From Lingula anatina (taxonomy: Eukaryota > Brachiopoda > Lingulata > Lingulida > Lingulidae), in NCBI RefSeq assembly GCF_001039355.2, contig NW_019774992.1:405958-469957 (forward strand): a stretch of 64,000 nucleotides of DNA, given 5' to 3'. Made by a program: the position numbers and the translations under genes. The notes under the pieces are model-generated. The model made no database searches. It worked only from the letters and a program-made list of their open reading frames with translations, and was not told the origin of the DNA. The first letter of the stretch is position 1. Each line of letters opens with the position of its first letter. Shown one piece after another: positions 14,537-29,500 of this stretch.

Positions 14537-15497
14537 CACATACAAGAGAGTTCATTCAGTTCATTAGATAATATCACTTACTCTGACTCATGATGGTCAC
14601 GTCCTTAGAAGTACACGTGTTCGGCAGACACACACCCCATTCTAAGTTAACGCCTGCTCCTAATCCTCCCACGTTCTAAAATATTAAAATATAAAAATGT
14701 ATAAAATGGTTTTAGATGTATACATAAAACATATATTCAAAAAAAACAGCTTGAATTACAAGGGCAGATTCCTAGTGGTAAGTAAAACATCATGAACATT
14801 TTGATCAATACAATATCATTATACAATGTAACTCAGTTTCTATTCTATATGATTAGACAATTTGTTTGATTTTTTTTGTGAGGTTTTTTAACTGATAAGG
14901 ACCATTTCGGGAACCAGCAAAGTTACTACAGTTGAAGATTTATACTTATACATTGGTTTGCACATACCTACTGGTACTGGTATACTGGCTTATAAATACT
15001 TAATAATATTCTTTACATTTATATACTTATATAATTGAATTACCCCAGCAGGGATCATTTCGGCTGGCAGCGGTATGTAGATTTTGCAGTATTCGCCATT
15101 TATCTGGCGATCAGCGGTTAGCGAGATTCCAATGGAAGCATCCCTGGGGAAGAAGACGTACATATTTTCTAGCTGACAATTACTTTTGGAATTGTGTAAT
15201 AAATAAACTGTTCTCTACAATTCACTTTCTCGGCTCATTTGAAAAATTGAAATCACTCTAACCCACGAAGAAGCAGTAATACTCACACTCATATTTGGTA
15301 CTTTGCGACCTTTCAAGAAAGGGGAAAAGTGTTCGTTTTCAAACAATTTGTAAAAACATTGGTCTTACTTAATTTCTCCTTTCACTCTCATACATTGTTC
15401 AAATTGTCCGTGCCACTTGGTGTTCCCGTACATGAGCCCAGCTTCCGGTTTACCCATAGCGTCCAGCACTGAAGGATAAATAAATAAATAAATAAAT

Positions 15498-15538
<41 letters not shown>

Positions 15539-18323
15539 AGGAATCACTGCTACCGAACTGATACATGTAACGCAAACATTTTAAATAAACCTGAGTTGCA
15601 AGTCATGTCGATTTCCCCCCCCCCCCCCCCCGAAGTCCCTGAATTACACTGGTGGGTGCCTGAATTTGCTAAGGTGGGGTGGGGGAGTGGAAACAGAAGG
15701 AGGGCTGGCAAAGTTAAAAAAGACTGCTTCGGTTCTTCTGGCAAATACATAACAGCAGACTACAGCGCCTTTACTACATGTATAATATTTCGTTTTGCTT
15801 GTTGTATTCTTTTTATTTATTTATATATTTATTTATTTTTGTTTGAGGGAGATATCTTGGTACGTCTGAAGCTAATGGTGGTATGTTCTAAACGCGTAAT
15901 AACGTATTTTGAAAGTACATGTTAGTGTTGGTGTTTGTAGTCTCACCCTTGCAGCAAATCGTAACAGACGTGACAAACATAACACCCTTCAATACCAATA
16001 GCAATCTTAATGACTATGGTAAAACATTACAATTGATTGAAAACGTGAACTCATGGTCATAATTGATGGAGGGATTTTTAAGCATATCATCTACATCCCG
16101 TTTCCCAGCACATTAAAAACCTATTTTGTTGTAACTGAATAATAAGGTTGCTGGGTACATGTATTACTAAATCCTATTTTGATTGTTCCAATTTTACATG
16201 CTGACTTCAGTTAAAGCACAAATATTACGGAGGAAAAAAGGGGGAACCAAAAGCACATCCTTAGCGTGTTTACAAGAAGATTCCTTTTATAAGAATGACA
16301 CAGCACTTTTCACCGGCAGTTTGCCCAGCCCTATATTATAGTGTAATCAGTACATGACACATTGGGTATACGGTTATATACAGAGTACTTAACAAATGAT
16401 TGGCGATATTGACACTCCCTTCATTGTAAGATAAGCACCGACCTAATCTCTTTCTCAGCTTCAGTAGTGTCTCCCTCAGTTTGAAGGTGACGTCACTCGA
16501 TTGATGCGTGGAAGTGAGTGTACATGTACCCATTATTGCTGTGGATTCTTATCGTCGTTTTGCTTATTTTATTTTATGAATTTCATTTCATCATTCTGAT
16601 TTTTTTAAAATTTGATCACTTATTGGGTGGGGAGTGACATGAGCACGTTAAGTTGTTGATGTGTATTTCAAATGGATGGATAGTTCCCCTTACGGCCCCA
16701 TGCTATGTACAAATATCATAATTCATCAATTAAAATGAATAAAACCAAATTCTAAAATTGATTTTAAAATCTGCTTATGCTAGTAACCTTAATCCCTTTT
16801 TTTCAAAGCATACAGTCTGTAGTTTCATCACAGATATATTTTTGTTAAAATATAAAAATAGCCTAATAAATTAATTTCTAATAAATACAATATCTAAAAT
16901 TGTGTTTAAAAATCGTCTCTTCGGCCTTAAGCAATTTTGTCTTAATGAATGTGTTTAAGTGGGCAACTGTTCTTTTCAGAAAATTATGACAAATTCTCGT
17001 CAATATCCCTCTGGAGAGGGCAGAGTGTTGAAGTTATTTTGTTTACTTAAAAGAGATTGCATTGACGGCTGAGTTGCCAACCACTCTTATCTCGGACACC
17101 AAGAGACAAGTGGTAGTCAAACAGGGCGGGGCGGAGAGGGGTTCTAGTGTAGGCCACCGCCCACGGCAGTCTATATGCTGAGCTACCGATTGACCTTTTG
17201 AATCTTGTTTGATTATGATTCGTTTCCTGTCTCCTGGGCGTTAAGGTATAAAAAGTGGGATTTGTGTCGTAATTTGTGTCCATTGGCAATGCCCCACTTA
17301 CAGGCACACGACTTCTAAAGCCTCACAAGACCAATACTGCAGCTTACAGGGCAACTGTGTGTCGAGTATGGATATTTTGTATTAGACGCACCTACGAACC
17401 ATCCATAGAAATTAAGATGCATACAGAAGCTGGTAGTTTTTAAAGATTATTTCTACACTGTTGACTTAATCTTTTCATATTAGAAAGTTGCTATTAGTTT
17501 TCCAAAATTTATAACGTTTGTAATACTTGTGGAGTCAATTTTATTAATTTCTATTTTATGTGCATTGTTCCGTTTTGTTACTTCTAAATACCAACCAAGT
17601 TTTGAATTCCACAAACACAATAAAGTAAAAATCAAAATACATTGATATATTTTCCTAAACGATAAAAAGACGCATTACAAAAGCACATTCTATCATCAAC
17701 TTACTGCTAAGCGCCCAAATTTGCGAGCTTGAGAGTCCTTCCAACATCAAGCCAATATCTCTGGTGCATTCGCCATTGACGCCGGCCATGTTGGGTGCTT
17801 GCGCCAGCGCGAGGGGAATTATCGTCTGCAGAATGGGCCCAAAGTCTGTGTTCGCCAAGCTTCCATTTGTCGCGATATTCTGCAGGAGCAGCTCCAACGC
17901 GGTGGTGTCCAGTCCTTGCGAAGACAAGAAGGGTAACAGTTGGTTTTGAACCACGGAGCCAAGGTCGAGGGCGGCAAGGCTGCCGTTCGCCACCCCGAGG
18001 GATGAGAGGATTTGCGAAAGCTGTCCGGGGATGTCATTCAAGTTGGACAGAGTGAAGTTTAAGTCGACAACCCCCTGGATGAGTTGCTCAGTTCCGTTTA
18101 AGACGGCGGTTGTGATACGGTCTGCGTTCTGCGCCGTCAGAAACCCCTGGAGTTGAGCCGGTAGAGAGCCGTTTAGTGCAACGATTGCGCTCTCGATGTT
18201 CTGGCGACTTGCAAGCTGTCGCAGTACGTTAGCTACGGCGTTGGAAGACAACTGTCCGTCAACGTGGTTAGGAGACATAGACACAACTATCAAAATCACC
18301 ACGACAGCCGCCGGGACTTTCAT
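7885..18323 (-). CDS. NRF-6-like O-acyltransferase, paralog B (complete)
   Basis: Complete 17-exon gene, 895 aa. Exons: 18323-17705, 15468-15369, 15143-15044, 14675-14582, 13983-13902, 13611-13328, 13048-12914, 12337-12167, 11981-11888, 11523-11425, 10887-10722, 10170-10091, 9754-9650, 9128-9011, 8775-8589, 8360-8218 and 7995-7885. The total is 2688 nt, a multiple of three, with every junction in phase. The signal peptide begins MKVPAAVVVILIVVSM; starting at this Met, rather than three codons upstream, gives the cleaner signal. The NRF domain contains GKPEAGLMYG and the Cys of QFEQCMRV. TM1 is followed by a long hydrophilic linker (exons 6-7; exon 7 is Lys-rich and has no match in A). The acyltransferase motif is CLNGIRVMSIGWVVLGHTY. 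Exon 16 carries MTYAVYLVHP, the late conserved His motif of this family. The C-terminus ends LEKILLKK. Substrate unknown; it probably acts in a cell-surface or endomembrane compartment. Confidence 0.92.
8368..8399. repeat. AT dinucleotide microsatellite
   Basis: AT run beside the paralog B exon 16 acceptor (8360). Confidence 0.9.
9772..9801. repeat. AATAC pentanucleotide repeat
   Basis: Six tandem AATAC-type units in paralog B intron 12, close to the acceptor of exon 13 (9754). Confidence 0.85.
14454..14541. repeat. Compound CT/CA microsatellite
   Basis: A CT run followed directly by a CA run in paralog B intron 4, ending about 40 bp from the exon 14675-14582. Confidence 0.9.
15469..17704 (-). 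other. Intron 1 of paralog B
   Basis: This 2.2-kb intron holds AAAT and AAAG tetranucleotide runs (15477-15540), a C homopolymer at about 15616-15631 and otherwise AT-rich unique sequence. I see no exon in it. Confidence 0.6.
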
Positions 18324-18994
18324 GGTGATCAACTTAAATGACTATTTGGTCTTAAGTATGTTCCAAGTTTATTAATGCTGAGTTTGAAATCACAGTACAA
18401 GTTTTGAAAAACCTGATTTTGGCTTTTTCTCGTCAGCTCCGTCTTCACTTGATTCTGGCTATTACCTTTTCCGGAGCGCGCTGCGACGTTAACCGTTAAT
18501 AAAATTGAACGTTTTTTCTCTGCCTTGTCCGACTTTCCTGGTCTCACTCAGTGCGTGTTGATGTTGAAACCCATTTTGTCAAATGTCCAGCTAAATAAGG
18601 AGCACCGCATTTGCATAGCAAAGCCGATAGACCAACAAACGATGTAGACCTTTTGACGTTCCTGTCAGTAGGGGTGTGACGTGGGTTTCCAAATATAGCG
18701 TAAGATAAGGTGACTCAAAAGTCTGTTAATATTTATTTTGTGTACCCGTTACGCTTTATCACGAACAATTGTTTAAACGTGTGTTAATTTTTATTTACAG
18801 ATAAAATTTAGAGACATTTTAAAGGTACATGTACATTATGCAACGCCAATGACGACAGCTGTCATTATCCATAAGAAAATTTATGTACGATACGGTTTGT
18901 ACAAGTATACCAAAACTATGTCTGATAGACCAAATAATAGGGCCTCGTAGTTTAGGGCAACACGATAAGACGATGTGGACATACGTGTGTGTGT

Positions 18995-19025
<31 letters not shown>

Positions 19026-20520
19026 CTGTATGTATGGCTCTTTCATGATCACAATCTCAAAATTTCCTGTGTTTGCCTTTTCCTTAAAATTAAAAGGTAC
19101 AGGTTTTCGTCAACATCTGGTCTATGTTGCAATACAATGCAGCTGGTAATGTTAAATTTGTGAAAGGGTTTTATTCTAAACGCACCTTTATCATTTGAGT
19201 CGTTTATTAAAACTTGCCTGTCTTATTGCCTGTCTTATTGTCTGTCTGTCTGTCTGTCTGTCTGCCTGTACTAACTACCTACTGAGTACCTATTATTATT
19301 ATCATTATTATTATTATTATTATTTTGAACGCGTACGTTAGTGGAGAACTCCATAATAAGTATATTAGAACCAAAACATTGCCTAAAAACTGACCTTTGA
19401 TCACGAAAAAGCACCGTTCTCCCACTGAAAAAAATACAACGTGCAAATGCAAAATTCAAAGGAGGAATTGTGCAGTCGGAATTGGAGGGATGCCCGTTTT
19501 TAATGGGCGAATCAATGATGTTTCAAGCCAACTCGTTAGTTAACCGCTGAAAAAAATACCTTGCAACGTGTAATTTGAAACGTTACCTGCAAATCTGAGG
19601 TGAAACTTATTTGTACAGTAACAATAGTTTACAAAGAGCCTAGACCTATTTTGATTTAATTATTTTTTAGCTTTATTTGAAATTTGCCCATCACATCAAA
19701 TTTGAAAAAGATACATTGTACATTACATTAAAAACCTATTAGATTTTCTATGGATATATAAAAAAAATTAAATTTTAAACTTGTTAAAATATTTAAATTT
19801 AATTTCGCTCTGTTAACTACCGGTAAGCTCGTCCTGCAGGTTGGGTGAATAATTTCCGCACACTCTGCAGTTACAATGGTGTTTAAACTTAAAGTTAAAA
19901 CAAACACGAACTATCGAGTTAATACTTCATACTGTCAATTGCGTTCTATATTCAAACGCACAAAACAAATACACTCCTTTGTTGTATTTCAATTGCCAAG
20001 TTTACCAAGTTCAAGCGGCAGATACGGTCGTCAGTTAATTTCTGGTACTTGGTATCACTTGTAGGTTTTTGGGATCTTGAGGGCCACGCCATATGTGAGG
20101 TGTTGTTACGGGGGCACACTGATAAGCGTGCAATTGCTCTGTGGGCAAGAGGGATACGGGTTTTCGTTTACCCGTGCCAACCCCCCCCCCCTGCTCTCAG
20201 ATGTCCTGCGAAAAAGTAGACGCTTACGGGGTTATTAGTTTCTTGTTAATTCATGATTCACCGTAAAAAAAGCCTTCAACTTATATCGACCGGAACATTA
20301 TAATTGCATGACAATACAATGTATATATTCTAAATATGTTTTTCTAAGCCTGATTTCTAATGTCTATATTCCAAACAGATAACGGTGGACAAGTGCCGAC
20401 ACATACATGTACTTCACCAGATCTTCATTACGTGCAACCAAGATAAAAAAAGATCTGAGAAAAATTAAACAGAAGAACAACAGTTTTATCAAAATCCGTT
20501 TTTGCCTCGTGTCGAAGGGA
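18324..20520. other. Intergenic interval between paralogs B and C
   Basis: About 2.2 kb without a supported exon. It contains a GT run followed by a G run (about 18985-19026), a TGTC run (about 19241-19264) and an ATT run (about 19291-19323). The right end, from about 20400, already belongs to the segment duplicated around paralog D. Confidence 0.6.
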
Positions 20521-23500
20521 CTACTTTCTCAGGATCATTTTCTCCAGGCCGAGTATCGGCGCTTCAAAGAGCAGAGAGGCCACCAGGGCTGCTGCGTACG
20601 CCAGCGTGATGTAGGCCGTAAACAGGATAGCCTGAAATGAATTTAAAAGAATTAAGCCGAACAAAGAATGATACTGACAATATATAACACCTTGTAAACA
20701 TGTGCAGGTGATGAAAACGCAGATTGCGAACCTCCTAGTTTAAGGGGCGGGTCTCAAGCTGGCATTTTTAATTTCCCCGTCTTGATCTAACTTTTAATAC
20801 GTTACTCTCTGACATCTAACAATATCTAAAACAGCGCCGTGAAATTAAGTTATTATAAAATATACTGCTATTACAATGTATAATAAAGTCATGTTTGAAA
20901 TTCTTGATTCAAAATTGAAACAAAAAATATCCAGGTATATACCAACATTATGAGTCTAACACGTTAAAATATACATGTCAATTCCAACTCGCCACAATTG
21001 CCTAATTCATAACTAAAACGTCCAACTTACCACTGTAAAGTCAGAGATGGTGATATCCTTAATACGAGTACTCTGGTATATTGTGATAATGAAGAAGTGT
21101 ACAAAATACACAGCAAAGGTAAGCCGCCCCAGTGGAACCCAGGCCGGATAGGACAGGATAGTGTTGATAAATCCTGGAATTAAGGGGGGGTTATATTTAT
21201 ACTGTACATACAATTGTATAGCAAGCGCGTAGGCGGCAAATTAGATGTGTGTATGGGGGTGACAAAAAATTAAAGTGTGCGTCACCTTCCCCCCCCCCCC
21301 ACTTGTTTCCTACCCGTTTGCTTTAGAAAGTGGTATACAAAGATGCATGTATTTCATCTTAAAAGAGTAAACCAATCTAATCAAGAGATCAATGAGTAAA
21401 TAGAGACAAGTGGTTGGGCCAACCGCCCTGGTCCAAATTTGGCTCCCTCGTCTATAAAAAGTGTTAAAACTAAACCAAACAAAATGAATGAATGAATGGA
21501 TGTATAAATAAAAATAGTTAGATAAACGAATGAATGAATTAAATAATGAATGGATGCATGGATAGACGGATGAATAAATAGATAAACAAACAAACAAATA
21601 TAGAAACAAACAAACAAAAACAAGTAAATTAATTAACAGCAAAAATCTTACCGCCATATCCCGTGGCGCAGGCTATAACGACCCAGCCCAAGGCAAGCGC
21701 CCAGAGCGGCCTGCTGATCACCTCGTAGGCGATGGCGGCGTCTTTCTCCCAGGGACCATTCTGATCCTCGTCGTGTCTGACGTAGGTCAACATGAAGATG
21801 ACACCTAGCGACACCAGCCAACACAGGGCAGCGAGGAACTAGACAGGTGATCATAAAGGTTAAAATTATAATCTTAAACTTTGTAATCATAAAAATGTAA
21901 CGGGATTTCAAAAAACGGCAAAAAGATACATGTAATGTAGAAGCCACTGACAAAATGAACTATTATTAATGGTCATATAAATTGACTTGGTAAACAGGCT
22001 TATGGAGAAGGGCGGGGGGAACTATTCAGCCACACCCCTTCCTCTCTCCAACTATAAGCAAATTAAAAAGAAACGTGTTGTGTTCTCCTCGTTGGGAAAG
22101 TTGGACTAAAGTCGGTATATTGATAATACAGGTGACTTTAGCCGGTCTAATAACGTAATCTCTCATTTAAGTAAAAAAAAAAAAAAAACTAGATGTCCTA
22201 TCTACACATGGTATCATAGACACTTAAAGCCTCATTTCCAATGAAACTAACGGTCTACGATTGATCGATCCAACTACTAGTATGCGGGGACTTTTGCTGA
22301 ATGCAATCAGTTTAACGGATTAACACGCCTCCTCTTGGCGTTGAGTAGAATACAGCAAAGCCGATTTTATACGAGACGCTGGAAACATGAGAGACATGTT
22401 AATGTGTTAAACTGACTGCATTCAGCGAGAGTCTCCGTGGAGTTGGATCGATCTACGGAGACCAATAGTTTCACAGGTAATGCGATTTTACCTTATTGAA
22501 TTTAATCTTAAGATTTGTCTTGTACAGTATGTATCCCACCATGAGGCCGACCAAGTAAGGGCTAATACGGCACCAGGGCAGAATGTAATAGTCGGCGAAG
22601 AAATCTGGGCTAAAACAAAATTAAATCAATTGACACTAGATAAGGAACATGCATGTACGAGGAAACAATGTACATATAGGCCTATATACCGGTATATATA
22701 TTTACATACTAACACGATCCATTGAAAACATACATTGTATCAGCATATGGCTTAATTCCCCGGCCGTGACTCGTGCACATGAACTGTACGTGTTAGATAT
22801 GGACCCCAATAAGGGGGCGGTGATTTAAAAGTCATGGTTTCAGGCCTTACTTGCCAAACAGGTGCATGTCTCCTTCCATTCCGACCAATGTGAATGCCGC
22901 CGCCAGGCCGCATGCCACTATACCCAACAGCAAGAGCAGAACTCCGATCATTGGCTTCCTGAAAGTGCACATATTTCACCAGTGGAAGAGAGCGTCACTG
23001 ATTAAACACATAACATAAAAACTGTAAATGAATAAATAAATAAAATGAATATACACGCATATAATATATAGTGCATTTTTTCGACGTTGACGAGACCCAC
23101 GTTGTGTTTGTTAGTCGTCACGGGACCAGACAAGTCGACCCAACGGCAAGTCGTTCATAAGGCCTGAACTTCGTTACTTCTTCTCTACTAGTACTTCGAC
23201 CAGACATATATCCGATAATGCATTAATATTCGAAACTACAGAACTGGACAAATACAAAGTACATGTATAATTTGCATTCACTTGTGTTTATGCGCGCGTT
23301 TGACTACATGTAGTATGCTTATTGCGCGTTTGTACACTGCAATATGTCATTTATATGATTTTTAACTTTAGAATAGAGTAAGTAAATCACTCCACTTACA
23401 AATACAGTGGGATTAAGAATAATGGAGCAACCACGTAAAACTGGAAATCATTTGCAATGTACCAACTCAGGTCGAAACACTGGAAGTGAAAATCAGTAGA

Positions 23501-26500
23501 AATATTCAAAAAGTGGGTCCTTCAATTAATACAATATAAGCATTTAAATAAAATGGGTACAGAGTAGTTGCCAGTGTGTTACTTGTACATATCATTGCAA
23601 AATCCGCTATTTATTTATAACTGTACCTCCCATATCTCTTTTTTACATTTCCATCTACCGGATGTACCGGTACTAACGTGTTTCAGTGAATAAACCATTT
23701 ATTCTCCGTACCGTCTGGTCTCGTTTCTAACTTTTGGCATTTAACTGCGCATGCGTCATTCACATGACTTACACCAAAAAAGTTCTGCTCCACACATCAA
23801 TTATTGAATAATATGTGTCATTTAAAGTAACAGCCCTGCACTAAATTGAAAGTACTGCGCACGTTCAAGAGTTATTGGAAAATTGAAAGGTGCACCATGA
23901 CCACATACCTGTTCTTTATTATTGATAACGTTGTTCAAATACAGGAGGTTAGTCCACCAGTTGTTGGCACAGAATTCACCATCGTGGAGTTTACCGTTCC
24001 ACATCGGCCCACTTCCCATGTATATGGTCAGTGTAGCATAGATAAACGTCAGCATATAATACAGAGGGGACAGCCTGGAAAAGACGCAATCAGCAGTGAC
24101 GACGATGAAGCTTAACACATAGCTTGACGTGTCAAACGTGTCAAACGTGTCTAGCATTTTCTTCTGTTAAAAGCCTGAAAAGCTATACGTGTTTAGCTTT
24201 TACACATATTTCTAAATGCGTTTAGGTGTTAAACGTGTGTTGTATGTGTTTAAATGCTAAACACTGTTTTTACAGTGCAGGATCCTATTTTGTAAAGGGT
24301 GTGGAGACAAAAGCATTGCACGTATAAGTAGGTACCAGTAAACGTTCTCACCGGATAATTCTGTGTACGTAATACATGATCATGGTCTTCGGTCTGATGC
24401 CGTTTTCTCTGCGAAGTTGTCTCAGAAACAGATACGCCGCAAGGACACCACTACAATGTGAAGAATAAGAAGTGAAGGTTAAGTGAAATAAAAAAAAAAC
24501 TACTACAAATGTACACAGCGCTGACACAACACAAAGCAATACTAGCACACTTAAAGCGATGCAATGCAATCGATACAGCTGCAATGCAAGATACAGTATC
24601 TGAATACAACTAAACACACGTACTATAAATGCAATCACAAGTCTTAATTTGAGATGGAATATAAATGAAAATATCTTAAATGAAGTATATTTACAGCTTC
24701 TTAACGAAGGTATATGCATGCAGAGTATATAAAACGAAATATGTACTAGCACACTGTAGATGCACAATATTAATACGAAAAAGGCAATATATTACATGTA
24801 AACTTAAAATTCTACAATCGGTTGCGTTCAAAAGCGGTTAAGTTTCTGGCAATATTTCTGGCGTCACAAGGTGTTGACCATGGTGAGAAAATACACTGAT
24901 TAGACCTCGCGTTTAACTCGGCTTACGTACCTCAATAAGAAGAACGAATCCACAGAAAATAAAGCATTCCCCACTGCGTTGAATGAAAACCTCTTCGTTT
25001 CCTCAAACTCAAAGACAATGTTATCTGAAATAAGCCATTTGTTGTCTTTAATTTCTTTCTTCTGTTATGGTTTAATAAATGCACTGTTTGAGGAGGGAAA
25101 ACAGTTTTATGCATTTGCCTCAATTACGGGTGCAATTTTCCTTTCGTTCCCTAAAAATCTTCAATATATCAGACTATCGTCCCACATACCAAATGCATGT
25201 AACGTCTTTGCAGAATTATTTCTATTTTACTGATTTGTCGATTCCGTAATGGTCTCCACGATATCATTTCTTTCTTTTTACATTTATACTTTAATTTTAC
25301 AACAAACAGTAACTGTACGTGTATGACGTCATATATGAACCTTTTCATACAAGAACAATCCAAGAAAATTTAACAAAACAAGATGTATCACCATTAGAGC
25401 AATTAAACAATAAGTTATAAAGAACGTAAGTGACCTTTCTCACGAATACTTTAAATATTGAATTACATTAAAGGTACACTACATGAGTTTTACCCGCCAA
25501 AATGGTGTATGTGAGGTTTTATAAGAACTGTAGAAGGCAAAAATAACCATTTTCGGGATTTTCAAACCCACGGAGTCTACCTTTAAGCATACCAGTACAC
25601 AGATTACTTAAAGTCGATCTGGCGTTATAAACTCACCGACATTGCCAAATGAAAAAGAATACGTGTGGCCCAGCACAACCCATCCGATGCTCATAACCCG
25701 GATGCCATTGAGGCAGGTAATGGCGGCACTTCCTTGGTGAGTGCTCAGTAGTCTGGGGAGAGTGGTGTACAGAGAGAAGGCCGTGAACAGGCGGACGAGA
25801 GCGGGAGCTGGAACAGAAGAAGTAAAGATTATTAGTGTCAGGAATTCCTAATGACCAGTGCTAAGTAATTACAATCACCACTTTTCACATTTAAAGTGCA
25901 TGTCCCATCACTTTCCAGGGGTTACTCATGATCGATGCAAACGTTTAAGGCATCTTGGCAAAAAAATTCGTATACGCTAAATGTGATGAACGAGTATTGT
26001 GCTAGTGCATCTTAATTAAAAGTGACTACGCAAATCAAGGCCCAAGAAGACGAGCACAGATACACACATACTAGTAGGAGTGGAGAGGGTGATTGAAAAT
26101 AAATGTCAAATGTGTTACGAATTCGAACATATGTACCCCCGGTACATCCTGTAATCTTATTTATAAACCCATACCAAAATACCATCATATATAATGCAAG
26201 TTTTTGTATTTCGTCTTTACCTTGTGGTTCTTCAACTTTCGTCTTTTCAGAGACCACCACGTCGATAACACTCACGCCGTTCCCATCCACTTCACCATTG
26301 CATACAAATAGACGGGTTAATTTAGTGAAACTTATGAAATGCGCTTTTTTGAACGCAGATGAGAAATAAACTTGTACATGCAAATAAAGGAACTATACAG
26401 ATGTTTAACTCCATTTGGACTTTTATATACATGATAAAAAAAATGTTCATTAGCTTGGTTGTTGAATATACATGAAATTCTCAATCACAAGCCTCAATTT

Positions 26501-29500
26501 TTTTTTTTTTTTTGAAAAAGAAAATTGAGGCTTGTGTTTGAGAATTTCATGTATATGATAAAAAAAACATTTTCTTTAACTTCACAATCTTAAAACTTCG
26601 TTTTGCCAAAGATATTTAAAACATACGCAGACATACAGTTGTATATGTGTCTCTACTGTTATAGCTCAAGGTTAACCTACTTTTAGGGTTGACATCTTGC
26701 ACGTGACTGTCGTTTCCGTTTGGTTTGTGCCCAATCTTTTCTTTCATTGGCACCACTGTATACATTACTGACCCACCGTCACTGAAGCTTTTTGCTGGGG
26801 TTAATATTTTGTCTATACCGAAACCTTCTATCAAAGTACCAACCACGAGAAAGAACGCGAAAACGGAGACGACAGCTCTGGGAAAAGAACATGTAGGTCC
26901 ATGACTGCAAGTTGTAGTAGGGGACTATTTGAGAAAATGTTTACCTTATTCAAAATATTTCTTACTAACATGTTTACTACAGTATACCTGTGAGGTATCA
27001 GCATGGCGCTTCTGCAGGCTAATTCGATGAGTTTTCAATAAGAAAACAGCTAGTAAAGACAGTTTGTAATTTATTAGTATTCTTCGAGATTCACAGAGTC
27101 ACATGTATTACAAACATCCCATTCAAACACATTTTGTTTTGCATTTCATAAATATAAGGATATAACAATGTGAAAAAAGCAGTTTTTTTGTAAAATTTTC
27201 GAACTTACATGCATGCTATTGCCTTTGGATCTTCGTTTAGTTTGGGAACTTTGGATTTTTCACATTGGGCGCGTGGGAAAGTAGTATTTCCCATTAAAGC
27301 TGAAATAAAAGATAATTGATTTATTGCAAAAAATTCGAACATGAGTTTGATATTAACATGCAGATAGACACGAGGCGAAGGGAAAGTAAATGGGTGCTAA
27401 CTGAATTAATATTCATGTTTGGGCGGCGCATTTATTAATTGGCATTCTATACATGACAGATGAAATTGCATAGGACTGAACAATCACAATGATAAATAAA
27501 TAAATAAATAAATAATTACAACATATCATAATCTCAAATATGTATGCAACATGCGCGTGGATTGAACTAAACTCCCATTCCACCTAGTTACTAGTATGCT
27601 TGTTGCCAAAACTGGTGAATACAATAAAAAAATGCTGCGATATTGGTTTCGAAGAAAATGTTTTAAAAAGAAAGAAAAAACAGCTATAAGTATGTGATTA
27701 CTGGTACCTTGACCCAACATTGTGATATCAGCTGATGTGCAAGAGTCTGGAAAACACGTCCCTAGCTGAATAAATTGATCGCTTTCCGCCAGCAATGCGA
27801 AAGTCTATAAAAAATATAACTTACATGTAGATTGATTCATGGGTACAATTCGCCACTCTCTTTCTACATATATTGAATTCCACGTGCTAGCGAGGCTTAA
27901 TGTATTTAAATACTGCTAGATTAATTGTTAAGGTAAGACGAGGTGCATATACTTTAAACGACTTACCCCTCCAGCTCCTGGAGCCGCTCCGCTTGGAAAT
28001 TTGATATAAGCTTTGCAATACTCCCCCTTGAAGTGCTGGTCGATTTTCTGCAAGCCAACCTTTCTGAATAATTCAAAACACTTACATAGTAAATCATAAC
28101 AGGTGAGTGTGTACATGTTTGTATCTGTGTGTGTGTTTAAGAACCGTAGATGCAGGTTGAGCGAGAGAGAGAGAGAGAGAGAATATAGGCCCATGCTGTC
28201 GCAGTATTATTAACTAAAACGTGCCTACCAGTGGTCGATTCATCGCCATATACCAATAACGGTTATTTAAATGTAGTTATATTCAAAAAGAGCACACATA
28301 CAACCCAAGTTTAACTATTTCCATATTTATACATACGGAATGTTGGCCTCCACTCGCATACATTCATCGTACTGTCCAAGCCACCTGATGTTTCCGTACA
28401 ATATCCCAGCAGGTGGCTTACCATACGAGTCAAACACTGAAAAAATTATAAACAATTGTACTGAAGGTTTATAAACCTGACCTTCAGAGTCGACGGGGGA
28501 CATGTACATGTATTTCATTTTTTTTATATTTTTGTACGTGTTCGCCCGTAGATTTGAAATTCCAGTTTCATTTGATAAAGAGGCTATTTATGTCTCCTCC
28601 ATCTCAGTGTACCTAAAACTGTATAGTCCCATTTACACCAAGAAAAAAGGCAACAAGGAATTTCGATTGTTCGAGATCTGACCAAACATGGCAGGTTTTA
28701 TTATACAACCCTACTATCATAAGTATTCTAACAATTTTAACAATGTAACAAATTATTGTCTCTATTAAATGTTCTGGCCTTACGCTGTAAAAACAATGTT
28801 TAGCATTTAAACACATGCAACACAGGTTTTTATAACACCTAAACGCATTTAGAAGTATGTGTAATAGCTAAACACGTATAGCTTTTCAGGTTTCTAACAG
28901 AAGAAAATTCTAGACACGTTTGGCAGTGTTACACGTTGAGCTATGTGTTTAGCGTCATCGGTATATGACTCTATAATAGTTTATCACAAGGCTAAGCACA
29001 AGTTTATCACAAGGCTAAGCACATTCCCCTGCCAAGTGCATGGAGCTGCTAAACATATGGTCCCATACCAAGTTAACTACAAGGCTCAACAATTTCGCTT
29101 AACACTTCCCCGTGTAAAAGTGTGGAGCTGTTGAAGGCGTAGAGCAGCCTGCTCGAACACTTTGTTCTTCCTTGCAGTAACGTGTGCTTATTTGAAATAG
29201 GTCTAATAAAGATGCATGCAAATTCAATTTTTTGGAACAAAAACCAACCAAATGTCAGCAGTAGTTTTAAACTATAAAATTAAAAGAATTACCAAAGGAC
29301 ATTGTTTAATAGTACCCGAAAAAATGATATTCGAATGGATTTTTCTGATAGCTTACTATCCTGTATATACAGTGGGTAGAAAAGTAGGTCACATAAGTAT
29401 GTTAAATTTCTGACCAATCATTTAGAAAAAAGAGCAGTCAAAAGCTCTTTTTATGGCCGATCAAGATATTTGTTCAGTTTAACCCATGGCATGTCGACTT

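Noticed and set aside
17130-17200. A-box-like word GGTAGCTCAGC on the minus strand
   Set aside because: No B box or cloverleaf follows; may be an old SINE piece or chance.
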